Source: Macrotis lagotis
Lineage: Eukaryota > Chordata > Mammalia > Peramelemorphia > Peramelidae
Direction: 5' to 3'
Length of the DNA: 64,000 nt
Assembly (NCBI RefSeq): GCF_037893015.1
Contig: NC_133658.1
Location: 11,984,804 to 12,048,803 of the forward strand
Position 1 is the first letter of the stretch; every line of letters begins with the position of its first letter. Below the pieces are notes generated by a model. The model was not told the DNA's origin. It made no database searches and worked only from the letters and a program-made list of their open reading frames with translations. Shown here one piece after another: positions 34,330 through 46,788 of this stretch. Both the position numbers and the translations under genes were made by a program.

Positions 34330-37300
34330 CACCTTATGACTTCGCTTCATAAAATATTCTTTGGATCTTGTTATTCCTATTTTTTCCCAGTGTGGGAACT
34401 GATTCAAAGAGCTTCAGTGCTTTTGATAGTCCAGGGCTACCCAACTTCTCAATATCAGAACCAATGTTCTTATGGACACAACTTCACAGTTCTTTCACTT
34501 TTGTTCACTTTCCATTTGTTGTGTCCTCTAAGAAAGTGCTTTCCTTTCTATGTGCTCTCATAAACAGTAGGTCCATACAACAGACATAGGTTTTCCTCAA
34601 AGTTTCTTGACAATGTGTGGATACCAATGAGACATATATGCTTTTACCGGTTTGTCCCAACCCTTTGTGAGAATTGTACAATCATTGATTTAGAGCAGAG
34701 AGTGATATTTGAGATAGATATCCTTGATATTGCTGCATCCCTCCTTTCATATTCCAGTGAAGAAAATTAAGGCTTAGAAATGAAGCAATTTAATGAATAT
34801 CACACAGGATTCCAGCAGGTATACTGAGGTCATCATTAAATCAGATTACCTATTTTTAATTCGGAGGGCCATTTCATCTTACCCTGTCATTTTGTATATG
34901 AGGAAACTGAGACCCAAGAAGGTTGTGAGTTACCTAAGTTGCACAGGACCTCCGAGTCCCATGTTGTGTTTTTAGATTGCAGTATGCTGCTTCTCTACAT
35001 ATTTAGCCATCTGCTGAATTCATAGATAACATAAGAAAGATTCACTTTTCTTAAATTAATAATTATAGTTTCCTAGGAAGTAATTGTGAGTTGTTTGGAA
35101 AATGGATCCAAATCTTTAGATACATACAGTGAAACATCTAATTTCAATGAGAGTTTTAAAAGATTTCTATAAAAACTCAAACTTCTTTGATTACTATAAT
35201 TTTAAAGTAGAGAACACTGGTCCTATAATCTTAGATTTATGGCTCTATTTAGAGAAATAGCATCTCTTCCTTCTACCCCTCCACAATGGCCTCTAAAAAC
35301 ATCTTCAGGGTTATTAAGACGTATGATGGCATTGAATTATACTTCAACCTCACTGATAGTTATAGGTTAAGATGACACCTCCTTGCAGAGGGTGGCAGCA
35401 AATGAAGTTTCTAATAAGGTGAATTTTAGAGTAAACTCTTCTTGGGTACTCCAAAACCTTTTAAAGCTCAAGTCATTGTGGTCTAGGATGACAGCTTTCA
35501 ATATTTCTTCCAACAGATAAACAATAACTTCTGCAGTTTTCTCCATCCAGACTTGCTAAAAAATGTAGCTCTTAGAAAAAGGAAGACAGATGTTTAAATG
35601 TTCTATGTCACTAATGCAGTACAGGGAGGCCATAAGGGTTGGCACCATTACTGTTCACTATCCTTTCTCTGACCTGGACTCATTGTTCTAGGTTTTTATA
35701 TCTTTTCAATAGGGGAACTAGTCTCCCCACTACATTGGTTCCATTCAGCAGCCAGGATTTCTGTCAAAATCAGTGAATTTTGACCTATAGTCTAAATAAT
35801 TTTCATGAAATTTGTGTGGAGTGAGAAGGAAGGGATAAAAAGTACAAATATGAATCAGATAGAGACCAGCCAATTGGGCCCTACCCTGTTAAGCAATAAA
35901 TATTAATAGTCTTATGACAGGCTGGGCCCTCTATGGTAAGCAGGGGCTACTCCAAGATCTGTGCATCTTAAGTTCTAAAAATGTGCTTCTTGAGTTCCCC
36001 CTAGAACATTAACCTAGGATTGTTAGGCAGTTAACAAACATAGATCAATACCAAAATATTTATTGAAATGGCATGAGGTAATAATTATACATCTTCTCCA
36101 ATTCCCAGCCTATTAAACCTAAGATGGAGTATCTTATGTAGAGAATAGACTTGCCCATTTTTGTTTTATGTACAAATCAGAAAAAAAATGTACAATAAGT
36201 ATCCAAATATCCTAAAGAGTTATGCATGCTGATTTAGTCTGGTTTTATTTTTTATTCAATTATAGAGACAATAAGAAACCCAAACAATTTTGATCAGGGA
36301 AAGTGAAATGGTTCACCCTGTTTAGGAACACCACCTTTCCAGCTAAGTGAAAGATGGATCCAAAAGTGGGGAGATCAAGACAATGAAAACAGTTAGGAGG
36401 CTATGATAATAGTCTGAATGAGAGCTGAAGAGGAAATAATCTAAGGAAAAAACTAGTGATTGAAGAAAATAGGATCTGAGAAATTAGCAAAATGTGACTT
36501 TTCATTGGATGTGGAAGAAAAGGATAAACCAAGGATCAAGGATTTCAGTCCATCCTGGGCCATCTCCAGCATGCTTACAATGGGTATAATAATATTTCTT
36601 CCACCTCTATGACCCAGACATTATTGGTGCTACTTTTACTGATCAATCATTTTAGTCCTGTCAGACTTTTCATGGTTTCATTTGGAGTTCTTCTATCAAA
36701 ACTTAGTAAGATCATTGAAGTGGTTACTCTTTCCTTCTCAAGATTATTTTATAGAAGAGGAAACTGAGGGAAACAAGGTTAAGTAACTTGCCCAGGTTCA
36801 CACAGTTCGCTAATATCTGCATCCAGATTTGAACTCAGGAAGATAAATTTTTCTGACTTAAAGCCCAAGACTCTATCTAGATATGAAATGTACTTCAAAT
36901 TCCTTTAAAATCTTTATAAGCCTTGTACAGGGGTGAGGAGGTATGATCATTAATTTATACTAGGTCATGGATTTAAGCCATAAAGGACATGCCAACTTCT
37001 TCCTACACTTCATTTGAGACAGATCTCATAGAATTTCATGTCTTAGCATCTGTAATGGCAAGGTCTTAGGTTCCTTCATGGTATAAGATCTGAGTTCCTT
37101 AAAAAAAGCAAAATTCAGGGATAGAGAGACACTTTGCAATTCTTCCTCTATGTTTTTACACAATACATCATCCTATAAAAGTCCACAGGGATGACCAATA
37201 CATTCATGACATAGGCTCAGGCATTCTTGTTCACTTTATGGAAATTGCCTTCTGCTCTTTAGTCTTTAAGTGTTTAGGGAAGAGATCGACCTGCAATAGT

Positions 37301-39110
37301 TTTTTTTTTTCCCTTTTAATCAAAAATATAAATCTGATTCTATCCACTTATTCATGTGCTGAAATATGTGTCCATTGAGGGAAGGGAAAAGGAGAGAGAT
37401 CGGTGGCAAAGACATGATAAAAAAAGGATAATTGGTAGAAGGGAGAATATAGGTTCTCAACTATTAAAAGATGAAGCAAAACTAATGATTAAGTGTCCTT
37501 ATGAATTCCTTAGGGTTTTTCCTAGGAAATAAATGTTTCATAATCAGGGATGTATGTTTCAACAATAGTTTGAAAAACTATTTTGGGGGTAGGATGTTTA
37601 TAGAAATTTTTACTAAATATGAGTAAATCAAATAGGCATTAACTAAATATGAGTAAACCTGTGATACAATGTACTAAAGAAACAAATAAACAATATGATT
37701 TCAGGAGAGGGTTAATTGAGAGAGGTATAGCTTCTGGGACTAGGGATTGATAGTTTATTTATTTACCCAGATCATTTTGGGAGTAAGATATTCAATATGG
37801 AATAGCATAGGTTTATAAGGAGTTTTATGATTTGAGAAATGTCCAGAACAGACCAAAGAGGATGGTGAGAGGCTCCAGAGGTCATGTAAAAATTATTTGA
37901 TGGAATTTAATCTATTTGTTCTGGATAAAAGGTAATTCAGTCCACATGGTGGTTGTGTTGAAATGGGAACTGAAACACTGAAGAGAAATTAGACTTGGTC
38001 TATCTGGCAGAAGAAAACTGAGGAAAAGATGAAAGTAACAAAGTTGGGAAATTAGACTTGATTTACAGAAAATAAAACATACAAAATTCTTAAAATGAAA
38101 TGAATATTGTAAAGTGTTTGGCATAGGGCCTGGCACATAATAAATATTGTCAATTATTAGCTATGGTTAATTAGCACTATCTTGAGAGTAGGAAGGATTT
38201 TGCAAGGAAAGGGTGAATGGGAACTTGCTGGGAAATTTCTAAAAGCAACTTATTTTAGCTAAGTCCCAAGTTTGCTGCCAGTTATTCACTTCTGGGATTC
38301 CATGATAATCCCTCTCTTGGTGAGGATGTGTTTGTCCACACGACTAATGCAAAAGTGGATATTTCAGGATGCATGAAATGATCTGCTACATCTAATCAGT
38401 CTATGGTACATGCTTAAGTTGTCTGTACATACCCTACTGGGTCCCCAACACAACTTTACAGGATTCTAGAATTACATTTGGAAATGACACAGGGGGACCG
38501 TGTATTTCAATCTTGTCATTTTTACACATGAGTCCACTAAAATTCAAGGAGCTTCATTACCTTGCCTCAAGTCAAACAGATAGTAATTAAATAGTAAAGC
38601 TCACTATGAACTCTTTTAACTGCAAACCCAATGTCCTCTCCTCCATAGCACATTGCCTTGCCAATATGTAGATGGGACTTCAAAGGAAACAATTCTTCTG
38701 GGGGTAATTAGCAGATATGTCATACATTATGGACCCTTTTATCTGCTCAAGCGTGGAGAAAATTTTCTAAATATTTTACATTCCCAATAGGCTGTGGTAG
38801 AATAAATGGATGGATAGAGGGATGAGCATATGCTTGAATAATTGAACTGCTGATATCACAAAGGAATTTGCTGTGTTTTTCTAAAAATTATTTCTACCTT
38901 ATATCAGCAAATAAGATCTCACAATTGTAAAATACTTTAAAATGGTTTGAAATATTTTTTAAATCGATTTTTAAAAACTTCATGCAACACAAGGGACACA
39001 GGGATCAATGGTATCATTTACTTATTGAATAATTACATAGACTGGACGATATTATCCAGGGTGTAATGATAGTGAGGTCCATATAGCAATAACAATAGAA
39101 GCAAAACAAT
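34330..39110. other. longest tract without young repeats; no gene seen
   Basis: I recognise no gene. Old MIR/THER remnants are visible at about 34880-34985 ('atgaggaaactgagacccaa'), 36735-36890 ('aggttaagtaacttgccc'), 38090-38160 ('cctggcacataataaat') and 38520-38660. Otherwise the sequence is apparently single-copy and A+T-rich, with only short frames lacking family motifs. Confidence 0.45.
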
Positions 39111-39114
39111 GTCA

Positions 39115-39415
39115 GAATTTCTACAAAACTTAAATGTTTGCAAAGGGCCTTAAGAATATTATCTCATTTGATCCATTCTTATGACAATCCTGAGAGGTAG
39201 ATACTAAAATACTGATAGACTTAAGCCCTATGATTAGTTAAATTAATTAGAATTTTATTATTAAAATAATAATTTCTACAGTTGGGGAAATGAAAGCAAA
39301 CATAGTTTAAGTAACTTAATCAAGGTCACCCAGCTACTTAGTGTCTGAGACAGGATTTGAACTCTAGTCTTCTAGCCACGAGGCTATTAAATACCACTTG
39401 ACCATTCTTATTCCT
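39115..39415 (-). repeat. THER/MIR-type SINE, interrupted
   Basis: Antisense core with 'atctcatttgatccattct', 'acaatcctgagaggtaga' and, after an A+T-rich insert at about 39215-39280, 'cacccagctacttagtgtctgag' and 'aggatttgaactc'. It is diverged. Confidence 0.65.
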
Positions 39416-39419
39416 AGAA

Positions 39420-40119
39420 TTCCCTCTCTATTTTGGATGTTCAGAATGGATCAAATGATTCACACTATTTCTCTACTTCTAACACACTCTACCTATTTGC
39501 AAATATGTTGTTTCCTTGTGTTTGTCCAGTTATAATGGGAACTCCTGGAAGACCCACTGTTTCATCATTGTCTTTGTTATCGTAGTACGCAGTACAATAA
39601 CGTATATCAATGGTGCTTAATAAATGCTCTTAGGCTTGAATTCTCTTGCATCCTTTTTTCATGGTTCCATGTTCCTTGGGGTGGTCCTAATATGTGTATC
39701 TAGAATCATACACATATATTCATATATATATATATATATACACATATATAAATATAAATTCAAGTATGTATTCACATGTGTAGATAGACTTATATAGGTA
39801 GGTATATGTGTTTTCTTCAAGAAGAAGATGAATGAATTCCAAATAACTGGACAAAGGAGTGGTTTTCCCTTCAACTTATCTGAAGTTTACTTATCAGCGC
39901 ACTAGTCCCGGTTTGACTGCTAGACGGCAATCTCTCTGAAGGAAGGGATGGGTTGAATTTTAGCTTTACATTCCCACATGGGTCCTCATTGGCACATTGT
40001 TGTTGCTGTTGTTGTTTCCCTCCAGATCTGGGGCTCCACTGAGGCAGGCAGAGCATTTCTGGCAAATGAAATCCAGAGCTTTGATCTAAAAAAAACCTCA
40101 GGTGCCATCTAGAACAGCC
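39420..40119. other. unassigned sequence with a small AT microsatellite
   Basis: No gene recognised. A short TA run lies at about 39723-39742, and a 'ttgttgttgctgttgttgtt' stretch near 39995 encodes a glutamine run on the opposite strand in a 131-codon frame (39871-40266). Half of that frame falls in a SINE, so I do not call it a gene. Confidence 0.4.
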
Positions 40120-40335
40120 TCGTCCTTTAATGCTCATCCTGCATTTTAAAAGAGAACGAATGAAATCATGGGTGACATCTTGAGCATAATGGAATTTAAG
40201 TGAGGTGGAGGTCACAAAGTCATCAGTCTCAGAGTCATCATGGTCCAGTGGCTGAAACCAGGTCATGGAATTGAAGTGACTTGTCCAAGGTCACCAATTA
40301 AACAAAAGGCCGTGGCGAACATTTCAGATGGACAA
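40120..40335 (-). repeat. long tRNA-headed SINE fragment (same family as 53465-53826)
   Basis: The block contains 'ggaatttaagtgaggtgg', 'ggtcacaaagtcatcagtctc', 'gagtcatcatggtccagtgg' and 'gtgacttgtccaaggtcacc', in the order of the antisense long SINE. It is diverged and partial. Confidence 0.55.
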
Positions 40336-40339
40336 TTAT

Positions 40340-41240
40340 TCTTCAACTTATTGTTCTAGAGGTTTACCGGAGGGCATTGAGAGGGGAAGTAAACTGCTTG
40401 AGGTCACATAATCAGAGGTAGAAAGTAAACTTCGTTCTTAATTCTAGTAAGAACTCTCTGCTATTATTCCCTGTATCTTCTATAAATAGTGGATGCCTGA
40501 TGCTGCTTCTTGAGTTCAATTTATGAAAGATCACCTTGACCTGATGTTCACCATCGTAAACACAAGTTTCACTCAAGAAATGAACATTTAGTGAGATTTC
40601 AAAATGTCACTGTAACTTTTTTTAACACTTTCTGTGAACTAGAGTGTTTATGAGGAGGAGCATATAGAGGAGAATCATCTCGTCAGTCTCTATGAAAGCA
40701 AAGAGGGAAACAAGAGCCCTTCGCTAATTGATAGTGCAATTTCATCTAACTCAATTTGTTTAAGAGTTAAGTTTAAAGTAACAGTTGAAAGCCTATAGTC
40801 TTGAAATCTTTTTTTATATACCCTCCAACAAAGTAAATCTTTCCTTTTCAATATTTCTCAGACAGTTTCATAGGGAGAACTCTGAAACCCTCAAGGCATC
40901 AATAAACTCTCCTTTCTTGTAGTCAAATTATATTTTGAATAATTTCTCATTGGGTTCCAATACAGAATATGAATGCCTTATATAGGAGGGTCAGTTATAG
41001 GGGTTTTTCCCATAGGGGAACTTAGAAAAGTGTCTTTCATTAGGATACAAATAAGGCCATTTCAATAACAACCATTTTTTATATATCTACATTCTTAATA
41101 TATAACAAATATATTGAACTTAGAACATAAAATGTCAAGAGTTAGGTTAGGCCCTAGGAAATCCAAATCTCTTAGAAGATTAAACAAATAAGGAAGATCA
41201 ACCATGAACAGATCTATTTATTAAATGTCTCCTATCTGCT
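40340..41240. other. unassigned non-coding sequence
   Basis: A weak MIR-like stretch is possible at about 40370-40450. Otherwise no gene or repeat recognised. Confidence 0.35.
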
Positions 41241-41244
41241 AAGC

Positions 41245-41470
41245 ATATAATGGCGAGAGCCTAGAGGCACAGTGGTTGGGCATGATCGGAAAGACTCCGG
41301 GTCAAATCCAACATCAAACACTCAGTAGCCATGTAGCCTCAGACAAGTCATTTAAAACTGTTTGCTTTAGTTTCTTTGTCTGTAAAAATAATCTGGAGGA
41401 GAAAATGACAAATCACCCCAGTATCTTTGCCAAGATAACCCTCAAATGAAAGCACAAAGAATTAGATATT
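41245..41470 (+). repeat. MAR1-type SINE, diverged
   Basis: The head ('gcctagaggcacagtggtt'), 'gggtcaaatccaacatcaa', and tail ('ctggaggagaaaatgacaaa', 'gtatctttgccaagataacc') give the MAR1 order in sense orientation. Confidence 0.7.
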
Positions 41471-41474
41471 ACTA

Positions 41475-42155
41475 AGAGAAGATTTTTTTTTTAGGAGAGC
41501 ATCTGGAAAGGAATGAATGACCAGAAATATATCATATAAGAGATTTTGAATTCTAAGGGAGCATAGATATGAAATGGTTAAGCCCCTTCATTTTACAAAT
41601 CAAAGAAACTGAGGCTAAAGTAACAGGACCAGATTTGAATCTAGGAACCTCAAAATTCTTGCCATTTTTGTCCTCCAATCCTTGTTTTTTAGAGGCTTAG
41701 ATAAAGGAAATGACTTCCTCAGTGGGATCCCTGGATCCTTATTCCTAATTCACTCAGCTTTACCCCATCCCAATCTTTCCTCTTTGAATTTCTGTGTTTG
41801 GGCATTAATTGTGTGGGCTGAGTTCACTACCAGAGGTAAATAAATGAGTAAGTAACCTCAAGTCTCAAGTCACAACATCACTGCACACTAATAATAATTA
41901 ATGGGGCATGTTAGTAGTTATAAAAAGTATTATTATCTGTTGCATTTCTAATCAGCAATACCAGCTGAAAACTGAAGCCCACATATAAGTTAACAAGCCC
42001 TCTAGGGGAAGATGAAGAAATAAAGGGAAAAAAAAACAACAAGACAATGTTTGTGAAGAGTCACTTAACAGAATAGATTTAGAGTTGGAATGAGACTCAG
42101 AGGCCACTGCATTTTACAGAGATGGAAAATGAGAAAGAGAGAAGCTAAGCTTTTT
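41475..42155. other. unassigned sequence with a MIR scrap
   Basis: A MIR-like antisense scrap is at about 41575-41665 ('cttcattttacaaatcaaag', 'aaactgaggctaaag'). No gene recognised elsewhere. Confidence 0.4.
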
Positions 42156-42159
42156 ATCC

Positions 42160-42420
42160 CAGATTTGTTGTTCAGAAATCTCAGGCATATACAACTCTCT
42201 TCCTGACCCCATTTGGGATTTTCTTGGCAAAGATACTGGAGCGATTTGCCATTTCCTTCTCCCACTCATTTTAATAGATGAGGAAACTGAGGCAAGCGAG
42301 ATTAAGTGACTTGCCAAGGTCGCATGGCAACTGAGCATCTGTTGTCATATTTGAACTCAGGACTTACCCAAAGTCACATGGCAAGAAAGTATCTGAGGCC
42401 AGATGTGAACTCAGGAAGAG
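42160..42420 (-). repeat. MAR1-type SINE
   Basis: Reads 'gacccatttgggattttc' , 'aaagatactggagcgattt', 'gccatttccttctcccactc', 'gatgaggaaactgaggcaag', then 'atttgaactcaggac': the antisense MAR1 layout. A further 'cccaaagtcacatggc' after it suggests a second, overlapping MIR-like piece to about 42460. Confidence 0.8.
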
Positions 42421-42529
42421 AAATCTGCCTCCAAGCCCAATTGTCTTGCCACTCCACCTCTTAGTGGCACAAATCCCCTATTATACAACTGGTAAAATGC
42501 AGATTAAGTGTTGTAGGCTATCATAGAAT

Positions 42530-42700
42530 CATATTTAGAATTGGCAGAGCTCATCAAATTCAGTCATTTCATTTTACAGCTGAAGAAACTGAGACCCATA
42601 GAGTTTAAGTAACTCGGACAAAAGTAGATGGCTATTAAATGTCGCAGGGAGGATTTGATTGAATGTCTTTCTGCCTCCAGATTCAATGTTTTATATCCAC
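42530..42700 (-). repeat. MIR/THER-type SINE fragment
   Basis: Antisense core: 'cattttacagctgaagaaac', 'tgagacccatagagtttaag', 'ctgcctccagattcaatg'. Confidence 0.65.
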
Positions 42701-42753
42701 TACAAAATGTGGTCCCTCAACTTCCCAATGCAAATGCAACATGTGTAAGATTG

Positions 42754-42754
<1 letters not shown>

Positions 42755-42796
<42 letters not shown>
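42755..42796. repeat. AC microsatellite
   Basis: About 20 AC units, the cause of the histidine/threonine run in the frame across it. Confidence 0.95.
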
Positions 42797-42797
<1 letters not shown>

Positions 42798-42864
42798 TAT
42801 CCTTTCTCTTTTAGGGAAACTGTCACAATCTACTAACCATGTCCTTTCTCCCCTAACAAATGCT

Positions 42865-43080
42865 GATGATATTTAATCATCTTTCAATTGTGTCTGGTTC
42901 TTTCGGACCCCTTTAGCAATTTTCTTGGAAAAGACACAGGTGTATTTTGCCATTTCCTTTTCTATTACAGATGAGGAAACTGAGGCAAACAGGGTTCAGT
43001 AACATTTAGTAAGTGTCTGAGGCTGAATATGAACTCAGTTCCCTCTCTGCTTGGCCACTTAGCTGCTGCACGCTTCCTTT
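42865..43080 (-). repeat. MAR1-type SINE, diverged
   Basis: Contains 'caattgtgtctggttctttc', 'aattttcttggaaaagacac', 'gatgaggaaactgaggcaaa', 'gtaagtgtctgaggctga': antisense MAR1 order with its head at the right end ('ccacttagctgctgc'). Confidence 0.75.
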
Positions 43081-43084
43081 GATT

Positions 43085-43640
43085 CCAAGTAGTGATGGTA
43101 CATTATCTTTTCCAGTATATAGACTTACCCTTGGTACTATCTCCCATCTTTAGCATTTCAACCTGCCTGTTAGACTGACATAACCCAAAGGTCAACCTAT
43201 TCATGGGGCATATTTCTATGCACATGTTTTTGGTTATGTAAGATTGATTCTGTTCATGTTCTTATAGATAGAAAATTACTTATCTAGAAAACAGATGCAA
43301 ACTTATTCCAGAGGACCTCTAAGGTAAGGTCATGTAGATCTTACTGCCCAACTAAGGAGATTTTTGAAGAATCATATTCAAGCCTCATTGGAACCAGTAA
43401 GAAAAAAACATGCTTTTAAAAATTTATTAAATTAGTTATTACAATAAATAAGTAGGTGCTGAATGGGTGAAAACTGGTTTGATTGTTGTTCCCCTTCCCT
43501 TCCTCGCGACTACATATATGTGAAAGCTAATTAGTCCAGTGATTGCATATTAACTCCTTTTTGACTCTTTCTGGGCCGGTATAGTTAGGGTTAAATACCT
43601 TGGCCTCTGGTTTTCATTCTGCACTTCCTATGATGAAAAT
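43085..43640. other. unassigned non-coding sequence
   Basis: No gene or specific repeat recognised. Confidence 0.35.
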
Positions 43641-43652
43641 GAAATATATAAG

Positions 43653-43800
43653 GGTGGCTAGGTGGCACAGTGGATAAAGCACCGGCCCTGGAGTCAGGAG
43701 TACCTGGGTTCAAATCCGGTCTCAGACACTTAATAATTACCTAGCTATGTGGCCTTGGGCAAGCCACTTAACCCCATTTGCCTTGCAAAAACCTAAAAAA
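43653..43800 (+). repeat. WSINE1-like SINE
   Basis: A well-kept copy: 'gtggctaggtggcacagtgg', 'gggttcaaatccggtctcag', 'gccttgcaaaaacctaaaaa'. Flanks at 43638-43652 and 43801-43815 (AATGAAATATRTAAG) match at 14 of 15 bases. The retained CpG in 'gcaccggccc' and 'atccggtc' suggests a fairly young insertion. Confidence 0.97.
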
Positions 43801-43894
43801 AATGAAATATGTAAGCTTCTTTTAGTGCTTCTCCAAATAACTGGACAATCTCCTATTGTTCTCCTACTGATTTTGTCAAAAATGCTATACGTGT

Positions 43895-44055
43895 TTATAT
43901 ACATATGCATAGATATATAGATTTAGATATAGATATAAATAGATATAGATATAAATACAGATAGATATAGATTAGATATAGATATATGTATAGGTATAGA
44001 TATAGATATAGATATAGATATAGATATAGATATAGATATAGTTATAGATATCTAC
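43895..44055. repeat. GATATA-type compound microsatellite
   Basis: Hexanucleotide-like GATATA units with T and AAAT interruptions occur, purest at about 43990-44045. Confidence 0.9.
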
Positions 44056-44720
44056 ATTCCTCTATCACTGTATTATATTATATGTGTAATATGTTCTTGG
44101 AGCCTGCAGATTAATACAGGTGTAAGTTACATTCAGAGATAAAAATGATAAACTGCATCATAGTAGGATTATTACAATCATGCTATACTTTTGCAAATAA
44201 TGACCAACATAAATAGATTATACATTGGATATATGTCTTCTGAGTTTTTAGATGTTTCCAAAGGAAATTATGCCAATAAATTCTCCTCCCCCAAAAGCAT
44301 ACTTTATGCTCTCCCATCTTACTGCCTTGGCTCACACCGTTCCTTAGTCTTACAATATTATCATCCCTATCTTTTCCTGTTTTGGGAATTCTTCTTCAAA
44401 TGCCAATTGGAAATAAAAAGAAGGACTCCTCAGATCAAGCAATTGGCTCAATACACAGGGAGTCAAAAATAGAGTATTGATATAAGATATTACCCTGACC
44501 TCGATTTATTTGTGTCCTATGAACATCTTTGTTTTTACTTTGGTCTCTAGGTTAGACTAGAATTTCATGAAGGAAAAGCATTAGTAGATGACATAGAAAA
44601 AAAAAATAAGCAGAATTTTTCACCAGAGTACCTGAGTGAACCAAGGACATAGAGCAAACATTACATTACACAATGATCTCTTAGTATTTCCCTATAGTTC
44701 AAATTAGCATGTGTCAACCA
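44056..44720. other. unassigned non-coding sequence
   Basis: No gene or repeat recognised. A 93-codon plus-strand frame (44191-44472) has no family motif and I do not call it. Confidence 0.35.
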
Positions 44721-44724
44721 TTAT

Positions 44725-45180
44725 CTAATAATTAAAATAATGATTATCTTTATACTGTGATTTAAGATTTTCAAGGTGCTTCCTAAGAACTCTCTTACAT
44801 GATCCCCAAAACAATCTTTTGTTGTAAGTAGTATTATTTCAATTTTGGAAATGATGAAATTGAGACTAAGACACAGTGACTTGCCTGACCTATTTTGACC
44901 CAGTTACCATGACTGAATTTGAACTCAGTCCTCCATGACTCCAACATTCCATTCATTATCATTTTTGTCCTCTTCTTTAAGGTCTTCAGATCCCACGATC
45001 TTAGGTTTATAATTGGGATGAACTGTTGAGATTATTTCATCCAATCTCCTTCTCTGTAAAAGCAGGAAATCAAGGTCAAGAGAAACCAAGTGAGTTGCCC
45101 ATGAGAGTAAAGGAGGCGTAAAACAGAGTCATGATTTGAACCGAGGTCTTTCAAAGCCAAAACTCAGAGTACTTTCCACT
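44725..45180 (-). repeat. two MIR/THER-type SINE fragments in tandem
   Basis: The first (about 44725-44960) shows 'ttttcaaggtgcttcctaag', 'gaaatgatgaaattgagac', 'gaatttgaactcagtcctcc'. The second (about 44990-45180) shows 'ttatttcatccaatctcct', 'tgagttgcccatgagag', 'atttgaaccgaggtcttt'. Both are antisense and diverged. Confidence 0.55.
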
Positions 45181-45184
45181 GTGA

Positions 45185-45925
45185 AGATGCCCCTTGCTCT
45201 TTGATCTGGAATTTTAACCTGGACTTTGTTGGCATGTTGACTTTCTAACTTGCTTTGACTTTCATTAGACTTAAGAACTAATTGATTCCCCATAGTTAAT
45301 TGGACAGAAAAGATGATTTGTGGTAAAACAATGTTATAGGGGAGTGTTAATTATATGGTGCCGATGGAGCTAACATGCAAGAAGCAATATGGTGTCAGTA
45401 ACCACACTGATGCTCTGGGGCGTTCATGTTTCAGTTTCTAGCTTGTATCTTTGCCAAGCATCAAATCTGCATTTCAGGAAATGGGCCAAAGATCATTACA
45501 AAAAGGGCATTATCACATTACTGCATCGTATTGCTTTGTTTTCACTAGTTCTATGCTTTCCTGTGATGGCAAGAGACCCCTGATGTGGAACCTTCTTTAG
45601 CTGAGGTGAATTAGTAGCATTTCTCTAAGTCATAGTCTCAGTGTTTCCTGGGGAACTAAGAAATTAACTGTCATATACTTGGGTGATTTCAGAAAGATCT
45701 TGAAAACAGATCATTTTAGTCTCAACTTTTGTTCTATATTACTAATATGACAAATGCCTTTCACTTTGTTAGTGTCTATAATTGTGTGTATATAAGTGAG
45801 TATTGTCATAAAGTATTAACAAAGGCATTGCTCTCCAAGGTTGGTGGAATTGACTTAATTGGATCCATATTGAATTAAGGACATATCCAACGTAGGACAA
45901 AGATATGCTCAGGATAGTAACAATA
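45185..45925. other. unassigned non-coding sequence
   Basis: No gene or repeat recognised. Confidence 0.35.
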
Positions 45926-45929
45926 TTAA

Positions 45930-46175
45930 CTAATATTTACATGGCACCTATGTTATACCAGACCTCGTGTTAAACACTTTACAAGAAATCTCATTTGAGT
46001 CTCACAAACTGTGATAGGTAGAGTAGATGCAATTATTATCCTTACTATATAATGAGGGAAAATGTGACAGTTTAAGTAATTTATCCAGAGCCACACAGCT
46101 AGTGATTATCTGTGATCAGATTCGAAGACAGGAAGGCTCAGGGTTCTATTCACTGTATCACTTTGCTGCCAAACC
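45930..46175 (-). repeat. THER-type SINE
   Basis: It follows the marsupial THER consensus order in reverse: 'aatatttacatggcaccta', 'gttaaacactttacaag', 'ctcatttgagtctcacaa', 'attattatccttactat', 'gagccacacagctagtg', ending 'cactttgctgcc'. Nearly full length and diverged. Confidence 0.8.
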
Positions 46176-46754
46176 ATAATATGATGAAAGTTGATAAACA
46201 CAGATTTCTTTTGAGTCTTTGAAAGATGGCATCTTGGTAAGAGACAACACAAAGTTGAGATTGCAGCAATGCAATGTTCAATAAAGTTGCGTCAGCCACC
46301 ACTTTTTATTGTAATGCTGATCATGTATTATTCAATTCCTTATACCCATTGCCTTCAAGAAGAAACTAAGAGACAGAACAAGGAGAAGAAAAGAGATACA
46401 GTCAATGTTGTATCTTGAATGATTTGGAGTCCATGAGGACATCATTCCTTTGAGCATTTTTAGGGTGCAGATGAGGAAATTGAGAAACAGATGCTAATGC
46501 CCAATGTTCCACAGCTAGGAAGTATTTGAAATTGGATTTGAAACCAGGTAATTCTGATTCCAAGATCATGATGTGTCCCATCAAATACATTTGTCCAAAC
46601 TGGCGAATTTGGACAATATAGGCACACCTGTATTGAGTTTGTACATGCAGGTTTGATGATAGCTAGATAGCCAATTGATGTCTTCTGAGGTCATTCTCAT
46701 ACAGAGAAGGGATCAGTGAAAGTATTAGGTGAAAGGGAAATTTTATTTATATAT

Positions 46755-46788
<34 letters not shown>

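Noticed and set aside
39871-40266. 131-codon minus-strand frame with a glutamine run
   Set aside because: Its N-terminal half falls in a long-SINE fragment and the glutamine run in a simple repeat; no motif or codon pattern supports a gene.
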